Positions 12,260 to 24,489 of a DNA stretch of 64,000 nt are shown piece by piece (the first letter of the stretch is position 1; each line of letters opens with the position of its first letter). The notes beneath the pieces were generated by a model. That model was given only the letters and a program-made list of their open reading frames with translations, ran no database searches and was not told where the DNA came from. A program made the translations under genes and the position numbers. The DNA comes from Lepidurus packardi (lineage: Eukaryota; Arthropoda; Branchiopoda; Notostraca; Triopsidae), in the NCBI GenBank assembly GCA_023053545.1, contig JAKZAN010000004.1:12003235-12067234 (forward strand). The letters are read 5' to 3'.

Positions 12260-14180
12260 GGATACAAATGAAAGAAATTCATTCCTCTAATGCCCCCCCC
12301 AGATTGCTTCATCATTCAAAACTAGTCGCTAACTTAGATGATTCATTCAAGAAAAAAAAAATCAACAAATAAGTGAAATACGACTCAAACTAGGTGTAAG
12401 GCTACGAAAAAAGAAGCAAATTAACGAAATTTCACCCAATTGAAAAAAAATTTTACCCAATTTCACGCCAATTGAAATAGTGAAATAATATAGAAATAGT
12501 ACCATAATTAGGCAATAATTGCAATAGTGCAATTAATGCAAATAGTGTAATTAATGCAAATAATGCAATAATTATAAAAATACATAGAAAGTAATCATAA
12601 AGGTACATATATTGAGGTTAATTAAGGAAATAATTCACCTAATTAATGTTTTTTTAATGGCTTCACCTTCTGAATGATAGATATTACAGTCGGATTAGCT
12701 TGAATTACACTCGGTTTGCCGATACTCGGCAGAGCAATACATTCTGATACTTCAAGATGATTCATTACAATCTTTAATGCAGATTACAAACTTTGTTAGG
12801 ACGTCTCCAACTTTACCTAGATTACATACGCATTCTTAATCCGCATTTCAATAATAGAAAATGCATCGAGATCACGAATCTTACTAAATCCAAAAGTAAT
12901 GAAAGAAAACCAATTAGCGTTCTTTCATTGGCTTCATTGGCATTGGACCAAATCCTCTAACTTGATTTCCATTCGAGTTTTAATTGAATTTTAAATGAAA
13001 TACTATTTTTTTAATTATCCCAATTTTAATTTTTTTTTTTTTATCCCAATTCATTTTTTTATTAGTTTTTGAATTTGAAGTTCAACACTATTTTTAAGTG
13101 AATTTTGCATTTTTGAATTTTAAGTGGAAGATGTCTTGGATTTGACCCAGATTCCCCTTCTTTTCAAAAAACAAAAGCTTTAAGAAAAACAAACTTTTTT
13201 TAAAAAAAAAAAAAAAAAAAACTCGTAACATTATGTATACTTTGTATGGCTAGCAAATGGTTATTAATAGCTTCTCCTTGTGTGCCTGTGATTACATGGC
13301 GAAGAATCTCTTGGGGATTCAATTAAGTCGACGAAGACGCCAACGTTTGTCATCGTTTTTTTTTATCTTTTTCCTTCCCTTTCCAATGCCGAGTTTGCTT
13401 CTCTTCCCTTCGCTTTCCCACCCAAAAAAAATTCCAAAAAAAATTTTGAAATGAAAGGGAAAAAAAATAAACATGTTTATCCTGAATAAAAGCACTAGCG
13501 TTCCTTTTGTATCCCAATTCTTCTTTTGATCTTGACCTATTTTATTTCCCTGCCTTTCGCAATCTATTTGAAAAAAAAAACTCTTCGCAAAAAAAAAAAA
13601 AAAAAAAAAATAGCATTACAGAAAGTATGTCTGTTTCTAGGCAAACGGCCGACTTGGCACGACAAAAAAAAAAGTTAAAATTCAGCAAATAACAAGGTAA
13701 ATAAAAAAATGGAAAATAAAAAATAAATAAAAAGAATTGAACACATTAAACATTATCCTTTTTTGGGTGCGCATTTGCATTCGTGGACCAGGAATACGAA
13801 TACAGTTTCCACTTTTTGTTAACCATTAACAACCCCCTAAAGCAAGGGGGGGGGGGGGTCCTTCCAAATTGTTTTACTGGGTTTTCGGTTTTCAACAAGT
13901 TTCTACAAATCCCAATTGACAAGTTGGGTTGGCAAAGCAGAAAGCACAGAAAGGATAAGATAACGTTGCATAGAAAAGGGAATGCTTAACGAGTCCCGTA
14001 CCTTTTGGAAAAACATGCCTTTTTGTGCTTTCCTACGCTCCTCAAGCCTCTGAATACAATAGCACCGCCTAAGCGAGCACAAGAAAATGAGTCAAAACCA
14101 GGGAAAATAAGTTTGGAATGTCACTCAATTTTGTTCATTTTTATTTGACGAGAATGGGCGAGTTTAGAGTGTTCTAAGCC
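12260..14180. other. Intergenic or intronic, nothing recognised
   Basis: AT-rich sequence with A/T runs (for example near 13,035, 13,205 and 13,590) and a G run near 13,848. It may include upstream exons or the promoter of the ARID5-type gene, but I find no exon with good splice sites. Confidence 0.4.
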
Positions 14181-14184
14181 CGAG

Positions 14185-14510
14185 GCATTTTGTTTCAGAT
14201 TTCTACGAGAAGCCGTTCCAGAGTTAACGGCGTTTGAACGTTTCGTGACGTCACGAAAGGGACGTAGCACGCCTTACGGACCCTTACCCGTTCCCGTCAC
14301 TTGATGTTCTTTAATGTCCCTATTTTTCCTACAATTTCGTTTCACTTCAGACATTAGATGAAGAGTATTCAGTCTCGTAGATTGCATTTTGTTTCAGACT
14401 TCTATGAGAAGCCGTTCAAGAGTTATTGGCGCTTGAACTTGGGACCGTGACGTAACCAAAGGGACGTAGCACGCCGTACGGACCTTACGGACGCTTAGTA
14501 GCCGTTACCG
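14185..14510. repeat. Two-copy 199-bp duplication carrying a CRE-type palindrome
   Basis: GCATTTTGTTTCAGA followed by TTCTACGAGAAGCCGTTC at 14,185 recurs at 14,384 with few changes. Both copies continue into a GGGACGTAGCACGCC block. Copy 1 holds TTTCGTGACGTCACGAAA (14,241-14,258), a perfect 18-base palindrome around the CREB/ATF site TGACGTCA. In copy 2 the site has decayed to TGACGTAA. Confidence 0.75.
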
Positions 14511-14924
14511 TGTTAAACACGGTTAAAGCAATGCTTTAGAGGTTCTAGAGCATGGATAACGGATACGTCAATGAGGTCAGCAAGCCGCGTGACCTTTTTT
14601 TTGCTGAAATAGTCTTACTTGCTATTGGGATGGCGAAAAACTCCTTTTTTTGCCCTATTTTCACAAAGTTTAAGTTGTTGCGTAACTAGTGCCGTTTTAA
14701 TATGTCGTCGTAAACGTTCTCGGTGCTGTTGCTACTGGCGCAGACTTGTGTCACTTTTCTGCGTTGCTTTGCTGCTAAAATTCCTGAGCTATTTTTATAA
14801 CTTTGTCTGTTATTCACATGTACGCTCAGAACGCAAAACGTTTAGAAACAAAAATCAGACTCCAAGCTCTTTCACAACTTCTTTTCTGATCTCTAACTCT
14901 AATCTATTCATAATATTCTAAAAA

Positions 14925-15200
14925 CCTTCTAAAAATTTTCTAAAAATCTTCTACAAATTTTCTAAAAATCTTCTAAAAATCTTCTAAAAATTTTCTAAAA
15001 ATCTTCTAAAAATTTTCTAAAAATTTTCTAAAAATTTTCTAAAAATCTTCTAAAAATTTTCTAAAAATCTTCTAAAAATTTTCTAAAAATTTTCTAAAAA
15101 TCTTCGAAAAATTTTCGAAAAATCTTCTAAAAATTTTCTAAAAATTTTGTAAGTCTTCTAAAATTCTTCTAAATCTTCTAAAAATTTTCTTAATCTTCTA
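14925..15200. repeat. Simple repeat (TTCTAAAAA)n
   Basis: About 275 bp alternating AAAAATTTTCT and AAAAATCTTCT. Low complexity, no coding signal. Confidence 0.85.
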
Positions 15201-15685
15201 ATCTTCTTATTCTTTTGAAATTGATATCGCGACTGAAATATCGATCCGATCAATTTGAACCCTTTTATCCCTCCTTATCGACTTGATTCGCAACCTAACT
15301 CGACGGTCTAACAAGTCAGACTCGTTATTCTCAAACCGCCCTTATAAAACCTGCTTAAATTTCGCCAAATTCTCTATAAATAATAATAAAAAAAATATTA
15401 GATTTCCAACAGAGACAAAAGAATGAGGTCATGGATCTATTACGCCAAGATTCAAGTGATGGCTACAGTTCAATAAAGGGCTCTTTCTGGCGTTTTGCTT
15501 TCCCAGCTTTGGGTCGTTTATCCTGTCCCTAACAACTCCCCTGCCCCCCCTCCTGAAAACTTTACCCCCCCCCCCTCTCCCTTTCTTAACCGAGTAAAAA
15601 GACAGGAAATATGAGGCACCCAAAAGACGAAAAACCGAAAACGCACCTTCTTTTTCGTTAGTTTTAACGTTTGGAAACCCCGGGG

Positions 15686-15763
15686 GGAAAATTCACATGG
15701 AGAGAGGGGGGGGGGGGGGGGGGGGGGGGGGGTTTAACATCTTCTTTCCTATGTGAATTTTCC
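15686..15763. repeat. 27-base G run flanked by a perfect 13-base inverted repeat
   Basis: GGAAAATTCACAT at 15,686-15,698 and its exact reverse complement at 15,751-15,763 flank an uninterrupted run of 27 G (15,706-15,732). The run could form a G-quadruplex on the plus strand, and the arms could form a stem. The exact run length may be affected by sequencing error. Confidence 0.75.
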
Positions 15764-15839
15764 GTACTTTCTTTTTCGTTAAATTCGCCCTTCTTTTGGA
15801 AGTTACAACTTGTTTAATGTATTGAATTATTTATTCTTG

Positions 15840-16440
15840 TATTTATTGTTAGAGAGGATTAAAAAAAAATATTCTTGTAATTCGTTTTTTTTAAAGTTAT
15901 AACTTTTTAAAATGTATTTAATTATTTATTATTATTATTATTTATTGTTAGAGAGGATTTTTTTCAACTGTTTTTTTATTTTTTTATTCGTTTTTTGGAA
16001 GTTGCAACTTTTTCAAATTTATTTAATTATTTATTATTATTATTTATTGTTAGAGAGGATTTTTTTAAACTGTTTTTTTTTTATTCGTTTTTTTTTTAAG
16101 TTGCAACTTTTTCAAAATTTATTTAATTATTTATTATTATTATTTATTGTTAGAGAGGATTTTTTTAAACTGTTTTTTTTTATTCGTTTTTTTTTAGTTG
16201 CAACTTTTTAAAATTTATTTAATTATTTATTATTATTATTTATTGTTAGAGCGGATTTTTTTTAAATTGTGTTTGTATTCTTTTAATTCGTTTTTTTTAA
16301 GTTGCAACTTTTTAAAATTTATTTCGTTATTTATTATTATTATTATTTATTGTTCGAGGATTTTTTTAATTGATTTTTTAATTCTTTTAATTCGTTTTTT
16401 TGGAGGTTACAACTTTTTTTAATTATTATTTTATGTATCG
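15840..16440. repeat. Tandem repeat, about 100-bp unit, six copies
   Basis: GTTAGAGAGGATTTTTT recurs at about 15,848, 15,947, 16,049, 16,149, 16,245 (GTTAGAGCGG) and 16,352 (GTTCGAGG), spacing 96-107 bp. Each unit also has AGTTGCAACTTTTT and ATTATTTATTATTATT. It ends just before a 17-base G run (about 16,469-16,485). Confidence 0.9.
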
Positions 16441-16489
16441 TGAGAAAGGAATTTTTACATTTTTTTTTGGGGGGGGGGGGGGGGGAGTT

Positions 16490-18780
16490 TGCAATTGATG
16501 AAAACTTCATTTGCATAGTCTCCGAATTGGGACTTAATGTAATGACCTCGAAATACGTCTGCGTCCCTGACCGGATGCTATCCTTGCCTATCAAACGTGT
16601 GGTACGTGTGGATATATACTGTACATGTTTTTCTTCATTTTTTTTTTTTATGTTTTTTGTTTTTGTATGCGAAGTTGTATTGTTGTTTCATTGTTTGAGA
16701 AAGGAATGAGATGGTTAAGAATCGATAGTTTGCCCCCAAAACAGGGGGGAAAAGATAGAAAGAAAAGAAAAAAAAAATCGCTCGATTTTGTAGAAAGTTT
16801 GTAGTTTATGCTAATGGGCTTGAAACTAATTAGGGGATTTGTGAGGTTATTTTTTTTTTTTGTGAGACTGGATGGTTCGGATGTGAACTCCCCTTAAAAT
16901 TTGCATACTTTTCGCATACGTTCCTGCGAATACCCAATGTGGCGTTGAACTGAATTGAATCAAGTCATTCAAATCGCAAATTGCAAGGAAAATTAGCCAA
17001 TCGGTTAATCATTCAACGAAAAAGCATCTTATTTTGCCAGATTAGCAACGAACCACGCGCTTTTCTTCTCTAATGAACTATTATCGTTGAATGACGTTCA
17101 ATGGAATGGACTGAATTAATTTTGACAATTTTCGCTAATTATTGAAGGTACTGAACTCATTTTGAATTAAACTGACTTTTTATCCTTTCGATACCTTACA
17201 CAATTTTAGACCATTTATATCATATTGGTTTATTTTATGCGTTTAATTAATTACGTATTCATTGTAAAGGCCTTCTAAATAGTTTTAAAAATTTGTGGAT
17301 AATAATAATAATCTAAATAATAAATAATAATCTAAATCATAAATCTAATTTTGGAGAATTAAGCTTAGAATCGGTATTACACTATAAGGTATTATATTAC
17401 TAAAGTTAAATTAATTTCTTCATTCATTTTAAGGAATTTTAATGAGACAATTATTACATCACATGGATTTGTTTTATTAGAGGCTAATTAACTACGTAAG
17501 TAATAAGGAATTTATAAATTACTGGATCTTGAAAATTTGCATCATTAATCTCCTAAATCATACATCTATAATCGTAGATCATTATGAATAGATTTAATAT
17601 TACAATATTACTTGTTTTAGGTTTCCAGTTTGTATTTACAGTCTGTTTATAGATTCTATTATTTTATTTCTTTATTACCATTTTAATTTTTAATTTGTCG
17701 ATTGTTTCATTTTATAATTAAGTTCTACGGAATTTTAACCATTTTTTTCAAATGCGAATCATTAAATCATGTTCTGGATTCATTAGACAATGGAACTTGA
17801 CTAGACCCCCCATCGAAACCATTTACAAATCATTTCGTTGGAAACGAAAACTATTCCTGGATTTATGAAGAAATTTCTTATATAAAAAGGAAGAGGGGGA
17901 GGTACTAAGGTTAAACTGGTCTTGTAAGGGTCTTCCATGAGGCAAATCACCCAACTTGCCCACATCTTTTTCTCTACCTGAACCGAGTTGTTCATGTTGT
18001 CCGCTTCTTTTTTAGTTTAAGGGTAAATCCCTTCCATCCGGTGATTATTCCCCGTGTTGTGTGTCCTATAGTGACGTCACAACTAATTTCCTTCAGCCAA
18101 ATCCGTTGCGCGTTGCTTTGACGTTGCGCTGGACTTTGCAGAGCATGGAACGCAAAAGGCTCTTTTCTTTTCTTTCCTTTCTTTTTGCTTCACCTAAATT
18201 TCTCTTGGTATCACCACTTACACACTTGTCACGAACTTCTTGGGCCAAATAATCGATTCGTTTTTCTTGTCGATTCCAATCACTATTTTCCCCCTAAATT
18301 TGCCTTTCAATTTTTCTTAATTTAAGGCGTACCACTTTGAATTCTTAACCGATTCTTGTATCCATCAAGGTTTTTCCTTGTCACTTCTTAAAACTTGAGT
18401 TTTGAAAATATTCGGCGAATTGTCAGCTTGAAACAAGAAATTTCACAATGCCGTGGCTCTAAAATTCGCTTTTTTCACTAATGTAGCGTCACTTTGAGCG
18501 CTGCCAATGTCAGAATCCCAATTTCATTGTTGAAACGTCACTTGGAGCTTTCCTTTTGAAGACGGGATTTCATTCTTGACGCGATTGGTTGAACGGGTAG
18601 GAAAAAACATTCGTTGTGGCCAAATGAGTGCAATATTTTTAGCGCGCAATTTAGCTAACAATGAAAAACTGGCGGAATTTTCACTTTATTCACGGGTAGT
18701 TTCCAGTCTTGAGGTAAAATGAGGACTTGTAAGGAGGTACACGGGAGGATGAGTTTGAAAACACGGATACTCTTTTAACG
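16490..18780. other. AT-rich spacer, nothing firmly recognised
   Basis: Mostly unique AT-rich sequence. A short stretch at 16,490-16,600 is open with protein-like composition on both strands, but has no matching splice sites on one strand, so I leave it unannotated. Confidence 0.4.
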
Positions 18781-18789
18781 TTTAACCGT

Positions 18790-19135
18790 TACACAAACAA
18801 AACACGTGCCTCAGCGTCCCCGTTTACATGCGAACCTGCCTAGGCTCTCCAAGCAACTGTCCCGGAGTCCCGTTGGCCGTCGTTTATGGCGTGGCATTTC
18901 GGGGGGAGACCGAGGACGGAAAGTTTCATTTCGCCCGACACTCGAGAACTCTTGGGCGAGTTGCTGTTCCCGGTTCCGTTGCCTTCGCTTACAGTTCAAA
19001 GCATGCACAACCAGGACAAGCCCGGCTGAGCCGGTCCTTTGCCGAAGCTTTGCCCGCGTCCCTATCAACAGTTCCGGCTAACGGTGGGACGAAACGACGG
19101 TGCTCTATACACAATCTGAAAACCTTGGCAAGCTA
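18790..19135. other. GC- and CpG-rich island
   Basis: About 345 bp much richer in G, C and CpG than its surroundings. Several frames are open by composition alone, but none has a recognisable domain or splice sites. It could be a regulatory island, an old mobile element fragment or an undetected exon. Confidence 0.45.
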
Positions 19136-19139
19136 AAAA

Positions 19140-21000
19140 AGCTCACTTTTCCCCCTCTCTGTCTCTTTTCTCATGATTGTGTGTAGGGGTTTAAGCCTTT
19201 AGCCTTCTTTTAAACTACTTTTAGCCTTTTTAGCTAGGCGGAATGCAAGTTTGGCCTTTTTTTTGGGAGAGGTGAATTAATGTGTTTTATTCACAAAACT
19301 CCCTTGCATCCAAATTGTCTTTTAAAACCCATGTGTAAGGCGTTAGTAATTTGATCCCACATAGTTTGGCCTAGTAGTAGAAAGCAAGTTCTAAAAAAAA
19401 GTAATTAGTAATATTGGTATTAAATGGGAGGAATTCTAGGAATTATTAGTGTAGTTTTTTGGCAAAGGATTTATTTGGGAAATTTTCTGGGTGAAGGGAT
19501 TAGAAGGGAAACAAGGAGCAAATTGCATAATAAATTGAAGCTTGCAATAATTAATGTTGTAGAAACTCGGTTTAGAGGAAGCCCTCTCAGCTGCTAAACA
19601 AAGTGGGGGAGGGAGGGGGGACGGGAAGAGATGCCTTCTGCCATTGGATTTCGCCTGTTGGGGACCTCGGGCGACCAGACTTTTGGTATATACACACAGC
19701 ACGCAGTGTGCAGTGCAGAAGAGAATGAATCTATAACGGATGAGAGAAACATGGGAATAAAAGGGAATAAAGAAGAAAAAGCTCATAAATCTTCCTCCCT
19801 TCCCCCCACATCTCTCGCGTTCTGCGTTTGGCTTTTTCCTTTAACTTGAAACGAAACTTTGGTGTTTTGGATTTCGATAAAGCTTATCCGTTGGAAGCCA
19901 TTTTGGAGGATTTTACTTGGGATATTTTATTAGATTTTATTATGAATTTTTTAGTATGTATTTTAATTATTTTTCAATTTATTTTATTAGATTTTATTTC
20001 ATTTATTTTGTACTTTATTTATTTGTCAATTCAATGCCAACGTAGGCTTTCGCCTATTGTTGGTTATGTTTATTAAAGGTCCATTTTACATAGCTCTATT
20101 AATTTTATGTAGAGTATTTGTAGTTATTATATAGTGTATTTATAATGTATTTATCTTTCATAGTTATTTGGGATAGTTTTATATTTTAATTCAATTCTAT
20201 TTTTCAATTTTATAATTCATTTTTTATAATTCAATTCTATACTTAAGGTTCGTTATTCTGATATTTAATTGAAGGGTGAATTATAAAAGTCGGTAAGAAA
20301 TTTTGATTTGATGAATGTGGGCTAAAAGTAGGCAATTTCGGTTTGGCAAGCGGAAGATGGTTATTTTTATTTAAGGGTTAAATTGCAGGAAATCATTAGA
20401 CTCGTTTAGTTGTTATCCATTTATACTGCGTTGTTTTTGTTACCCCAAGGCGGGGAAGGGAAATGTTCAATGTTAGGTATGGTATGAATAACGAGGGAAA
20501 AAGAATGTAGTCTAATCAGGTTTGTGTATTTATTTTGTATCCCAAACCTCAACTTAAAAACAGCTGGCAATCTCAGATTATAGACAATTTTTATAGATTA
20601 GATCCAGCTGTTTTGGACTGAAGACCTGACCGGGCGCTTTAATATTTTCAGCATAGAACTTTAGAAACGATATTTAGAACAATCGATTCTTAAGCCTTCC
20701 GTATCGCTTCGATTGACACGATAGCAGAAACACTACTCTAACACGACGCTGTAAAAAGTAGGGCAATTTTTCCCAAATATGTTGCTGCTAGATCTGTCAA
20801 CAGTAATGTAGCTAACCCGAATGCAAAGAAGAATCCAATCTCACTTTTCTTGTTCTCTCCTTCACCAATTAGAGAAACGCAAATCAATTTCCCACATCCT
20901 AGAAAAATAGCCAAAAAAAGGACATTCGAATCCTGCCACCCCTAGTCGTTATTTCACTGTATTTTTCAAGAAAAACTGCATCCAAATCAAGAGTATGGTT
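19140..21000. other. AT-rich spacer, nothing recognised
   Basis: Unique AT-rich sequence. Open frames such as 19,436-19,849 and 19,828-20,076 are low in complexity and show no family signature. Confidence 0.4.
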
Positions 21001-21004
21001 AGAA

Positions 21005-21225
21005 AGTTAGCGGGCCCACCGTTTTATGCGCGGAAGCCATGCGCGTTCATATCCACCCGTACAAAATAGCTTGCGCCACCTTGTGAGACTGCGCCTAACA
21101 AGCCAAGCTCTGCGGGAGCCGAACGGGATGCACGGGAAGACGGGGAGAAGCCGCTCGTGGTTTTTCGGAAGAAAAACGTTTCATTTTGATAACAAAACCT
21201 TCTTGTAACGCAAGGGTCCTTGACG
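21005..21225. other. Small GC-rich island
   Basis: About 220 bp of CpG-containing sequence, open on both strands (21,024-21,233 minus and 21,026-21,208 plus) with no recognisable product. Its composition resembles the islands at 18.8 and 22 kb. Confidence 0.35.
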
Positions 21226-21924
21226 AAAGGCAACTGTTTGCGTCATAATTATTGTGGGAGCTAAAAGGAGGATGGAGAGGGGGGGAAAATGATTCATGCC
21301 GCAGGGTACCAAAAGGAAATTGATAATATCATTGGGACGTGTATTATATGAGAAAGAGAGAAGAAATATGATACACGAAAATCTGTTCTGTAAATTAAAA
21401 AAAGTAATTGAATAATGTAAAAATAAGAATTAATTCACTACATTTTATATTTTTGGGGATGTTATTGCAGGGAATTGCATTGGAAACATTCCATTTGAAA
21501 GGAATGGGGTTATTCGTTATTGATCGATGAGCCAAACGGGGTGTGTGGGGGAAACAGGGCATCTTTTCAATTTGATGTAAGACAAGCTTCCGTATTAAAA
21601 CTGGCTCGTCTGTGTTCGGGTATTTATGGTTACAAAGGTTTTCGGGGGGGGAGATTAGAGAGAGAAAGATAGTCCTTTTTCCTCCCTCTTTTCTTTGCTT
21701 TTAGTTCCCCCCCACGTTCCACCTTTCCATCTGTATCGTTTTATCTTTTGTCCCTGCGATTCAAATGCGGCGATTCGGTTAAAAACAAATAAAAGGAGCC
21801 TTTATGGAGCAGATTCCTAGCGCAATAGATTGCTAGGCCGGACTTGTAGCAATACGTCGGCCAACGCAGAAAACTGTCTCCGAAGGAAAGCATGAAAGGG
21901 TAAGCGAACGCTTGACATAAACTA

Positions 21925-22360
21925 CCCCCGAGTAGCGCTAAGAGTCCGGTGAGGCGGATGTCGTTTAGTTACTTTGGGGTTGACGGATTGTTGTTAGACA
22001 TAGGCCAAAGTAACGCTACGAGTCCCCGCCTGACTGTACAGAAGACGTCGGGAAACGTTTAGGGGGGACAAGAAAGAGCGCAACAACGAATTATTGAAAG
22101 GGAACCGGAGTAAACGCTGTCAAAACAAAGGCAGAGTAACGCTAAGAGTTCCCAGTGGGGTGCGTTCATTCGTTCGCTATCTACCTATTATTCATTCTTG
22201 GGTTGGGGCACCACTGCAGAAGGCAGGCCGGAGTAACGCTAGGAATCCGGGCCGAACCGTATGGGCAGTGTCGGTGACTTTTAGGAAGCGTGGGGTAGGA
22301 AGGACCATGCACCGGGCCCATGCCAAAACTAAGCCGGTGCAACGCCAAGAGCCCCGGCCA
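21925..22360 (+). repeat. Degenerate ~100-bp array with a conserved GTAACGCTAAGAGTCC core
   Basis: Related cores lie at 21,930 (GAGTAGCGCTAAGAGTCCGG), 22,008 (AAGTAACGCTACGAGTCCCC), 22,134 (GAGTAACGCTAAGAGTTCCC), 22,231 (GAGTAACGCTAGGAATCCGG) and 22,337 (GTGCAACGCCAAGAGCCCCG). Spacing is 78-126 bp. In most copies a GC-rich word before the core (GGCCGG, AAGCCGG) can pair with the end of the core (CCGGGCC, CCCCGGC), giving a short stem with AACGCTAAGAG in the loop. A truncated core (GAGTAAACGCTG) is near 22,109. I do not recognise the family. Confidence 0.6.
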
Positions 22361-22369
22361 AGTTATTTA

Positions 22370-24200
22370 GCGAATCTTCGTGCCCTTTCTTCAGTATACT
22401 TTGAATCATACTGTATAGTATTGAATCCAACATTATATTTCAATAGTATGGAACTGTATTGCACACTTCTCATACTATAAACTCTAGATTCAAACACTCT
22501 GCTACTCTTAAACCATTGTAGTTTTTCAACATGAAGTTACGAGTGTTGTATAAATTAAGATTAAGATAACATTAAGATTGGAAGGTAATAAAAAAATTCT
22601 TATCGATAAGCGATGATTGAACCAAATCAGTTTGCAAAACTATGTCACTTATATAATCTTATGTTTGATTACACTTTGTGTGTGTGGTTTAACAACACGT
22701 TGCCATACGGCAATCTCAAAAAGTTCCAATTTCAAAAGTCTCCCTCCATTCAGTTAGACTTTATGGGAAGTTGGAAAGTTTTTGTTAAAGCAAAGAAGAA
22801 AGTGGAAGAGATTAGCTTAATAGGAAGTTTGGGGAGAGCCAGCCTTAGTTGGAAAGTTTGGTCGTCTTTGTATTGCAGCAAAAAGGTGGATGTGGCATCG
22901 ATTGGATGCATAAAGTTGGATTTATTCTCGCGCACGTCTTTGTAATAAAAACTTGCAACCCAAACCTCTTCCCTGCGAAGCAAATTCCCCTTTCCATGAT
23001 TTCTTTTCCTTTTTTTCCCCATTTCCTTTGCCCCAATTGCAAATTACTCCATTGCGCCATCTACCTCCACCTTGCAATATTAATCCCATTCTCCGAATTC
23101 CGAAGCCTTTCTTATTACCTGTTTACAATCTTTGATTGCCAAACCCCAATTACTTTCCCTTGCAGATTCATGCCTCTTTTTACAGTAAACTCTTTATTAC
23201 AATAATATTAATAATATAATATTATTATTGTAATTCTTACCAAATACTTTAGTACAGCGCCTCCAGTTACAAATGTCAGCTTCTGAACTGGATAATGTTG
23301 ACATCTTAATGTTAATCTTGAGATTGTTAACACAAAAGGATGGGCTATCAAATTTACCAGCTCAAATAAGTTATTCCAGATAACTTTGATTAATATCTTA
23401 TCGAAAGTTTTCCAAATCCAAATCAGGTTTTGTGTTCGCGTTTGTGTTTATTCTCCTTTGCTATGTCATAACCCAATGTTTGAGCCATATCCTGTTGAGT
23501 ATATCTTTTTGTTTATCGCTCTGAGCTACAGAGCGAGACCATAAAAGCGTATATAGAAGAGAGTAAGTTTCTTATCGATCTTTTAGGGGGGGGGGGGGGA
23601 GTTGCCGAAGCACACAAGACATGAGCCTCGCAAGAAAATTACCTCTATGAAACTTTAATGAAGGAATAGTTCCCGAGCACAAATGCGTTAGTAATTAGAA
23701 AACAAACTATTCCTCATTTTCTAAAGATTTTACAGTTTGTTTCATTTTTTTTTGGCATGTTACAACCTTGCCAGGACTTGAGACTTTTAAAAATATGTTT
23801 AGATGTTTGAACAGACTTGTTTTTAATTATAGGACGTTTTTTTTTTTTTTTTAATTTGTTATTCTCTTTCTATTCCTTTTTGTTCGTCTGAGATTTTTTT
23901 TTAGTATACTCAGGCCAAGTAGTTTGTCTTCATTTTTATTTTGATTTGTTTTATGTATAGGCTTCTTTTTATTTTGTTAGATTTTCTTAAGAGTCGCGAT
24001 CGGTGGCTTTGGGAAGCGGAGCAAAAACTCTAACGTTCTATTACCATGTCGTTTTTCGTTGGCGTTTCTCTCCTTTTATCAGTAATTCACTGCCACAAGT
24101 TGGGAAGTTGAGCGGAGCCTCCTAAATTATTCCGATTAGAAAGTTCATAGGAGAAGAGAGCTCTATGTGTATCTTTTACTACTTTCTTAATGAAATTTGG
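22370..24200. other. Spacer, nothing recognised
   Basis: Overlapping short open frames on both strands at 22,613-23,205 show no domain. An inverted repeat of AATAATATT words sits near 23,198-23,240 and a G run near 23,587. Confidence 0.4.
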
Positions 24201-24201
24201 G

Positions 24202-24484
24202 AAATTTCCCTAGTTTGGCTTCAGTAACGGTGAATGTGCTTGCCCTTTAGTATTATTAGTGTTTGAATGGAGATCCAAGTGAAAATTGTGCAATTAGTTG
24301 ATTATTGACATGGTTTTTATCTGCTTATTATCCTAAATAAGCAGATCTATAAACAATCAATTCATTGCAAAATTTTCACTTGGATCTCAAACACTATTCA
24401 AAACAATTTCAAACACAATTCAAACACTAATAATCATAAGCGGAAAGCACATTAGTCGTTACTGAAGCAAAACTAGGGAAATTT
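24202..24484. mobile_element. Foldback element (MITE-like), about 283 bp
   Basis: The left end AAATTTCCCTAGTTT (24,202-24,216) has an exact reverse complement at 24,470-24,484. Complementarity continues inward through CTTCAGTAACG, AGTGTTTGA, GATCCAAGTGAAAATT and a central CTTATTATCCTAAATAAG, with some loops. A near-complete inverted repeat with a short centre is typical of a non-autonomous foldback or MITE. I could not settle a target-site duplication, so the superfamily is open. Confidence 0.6.
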
Positions 24485-24489
24485 TTGTT

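Noticed and set aside
16490..16610. Possible exon, open on both strands with protein-like composition
   Set aside because: On the plus strand the acceptor would be a G run. On the minus strand there is no donor. No family match.
18806..19136. Three overlapping open frames of 85-102 codons
   Set aside because: High GC alone removes stop codons. No homology pattern or splice sites.
22613..23205. Overlapping open frames on both strands
   Set aside because: No domain, no matching exon structure, and the translations look like chance frames.
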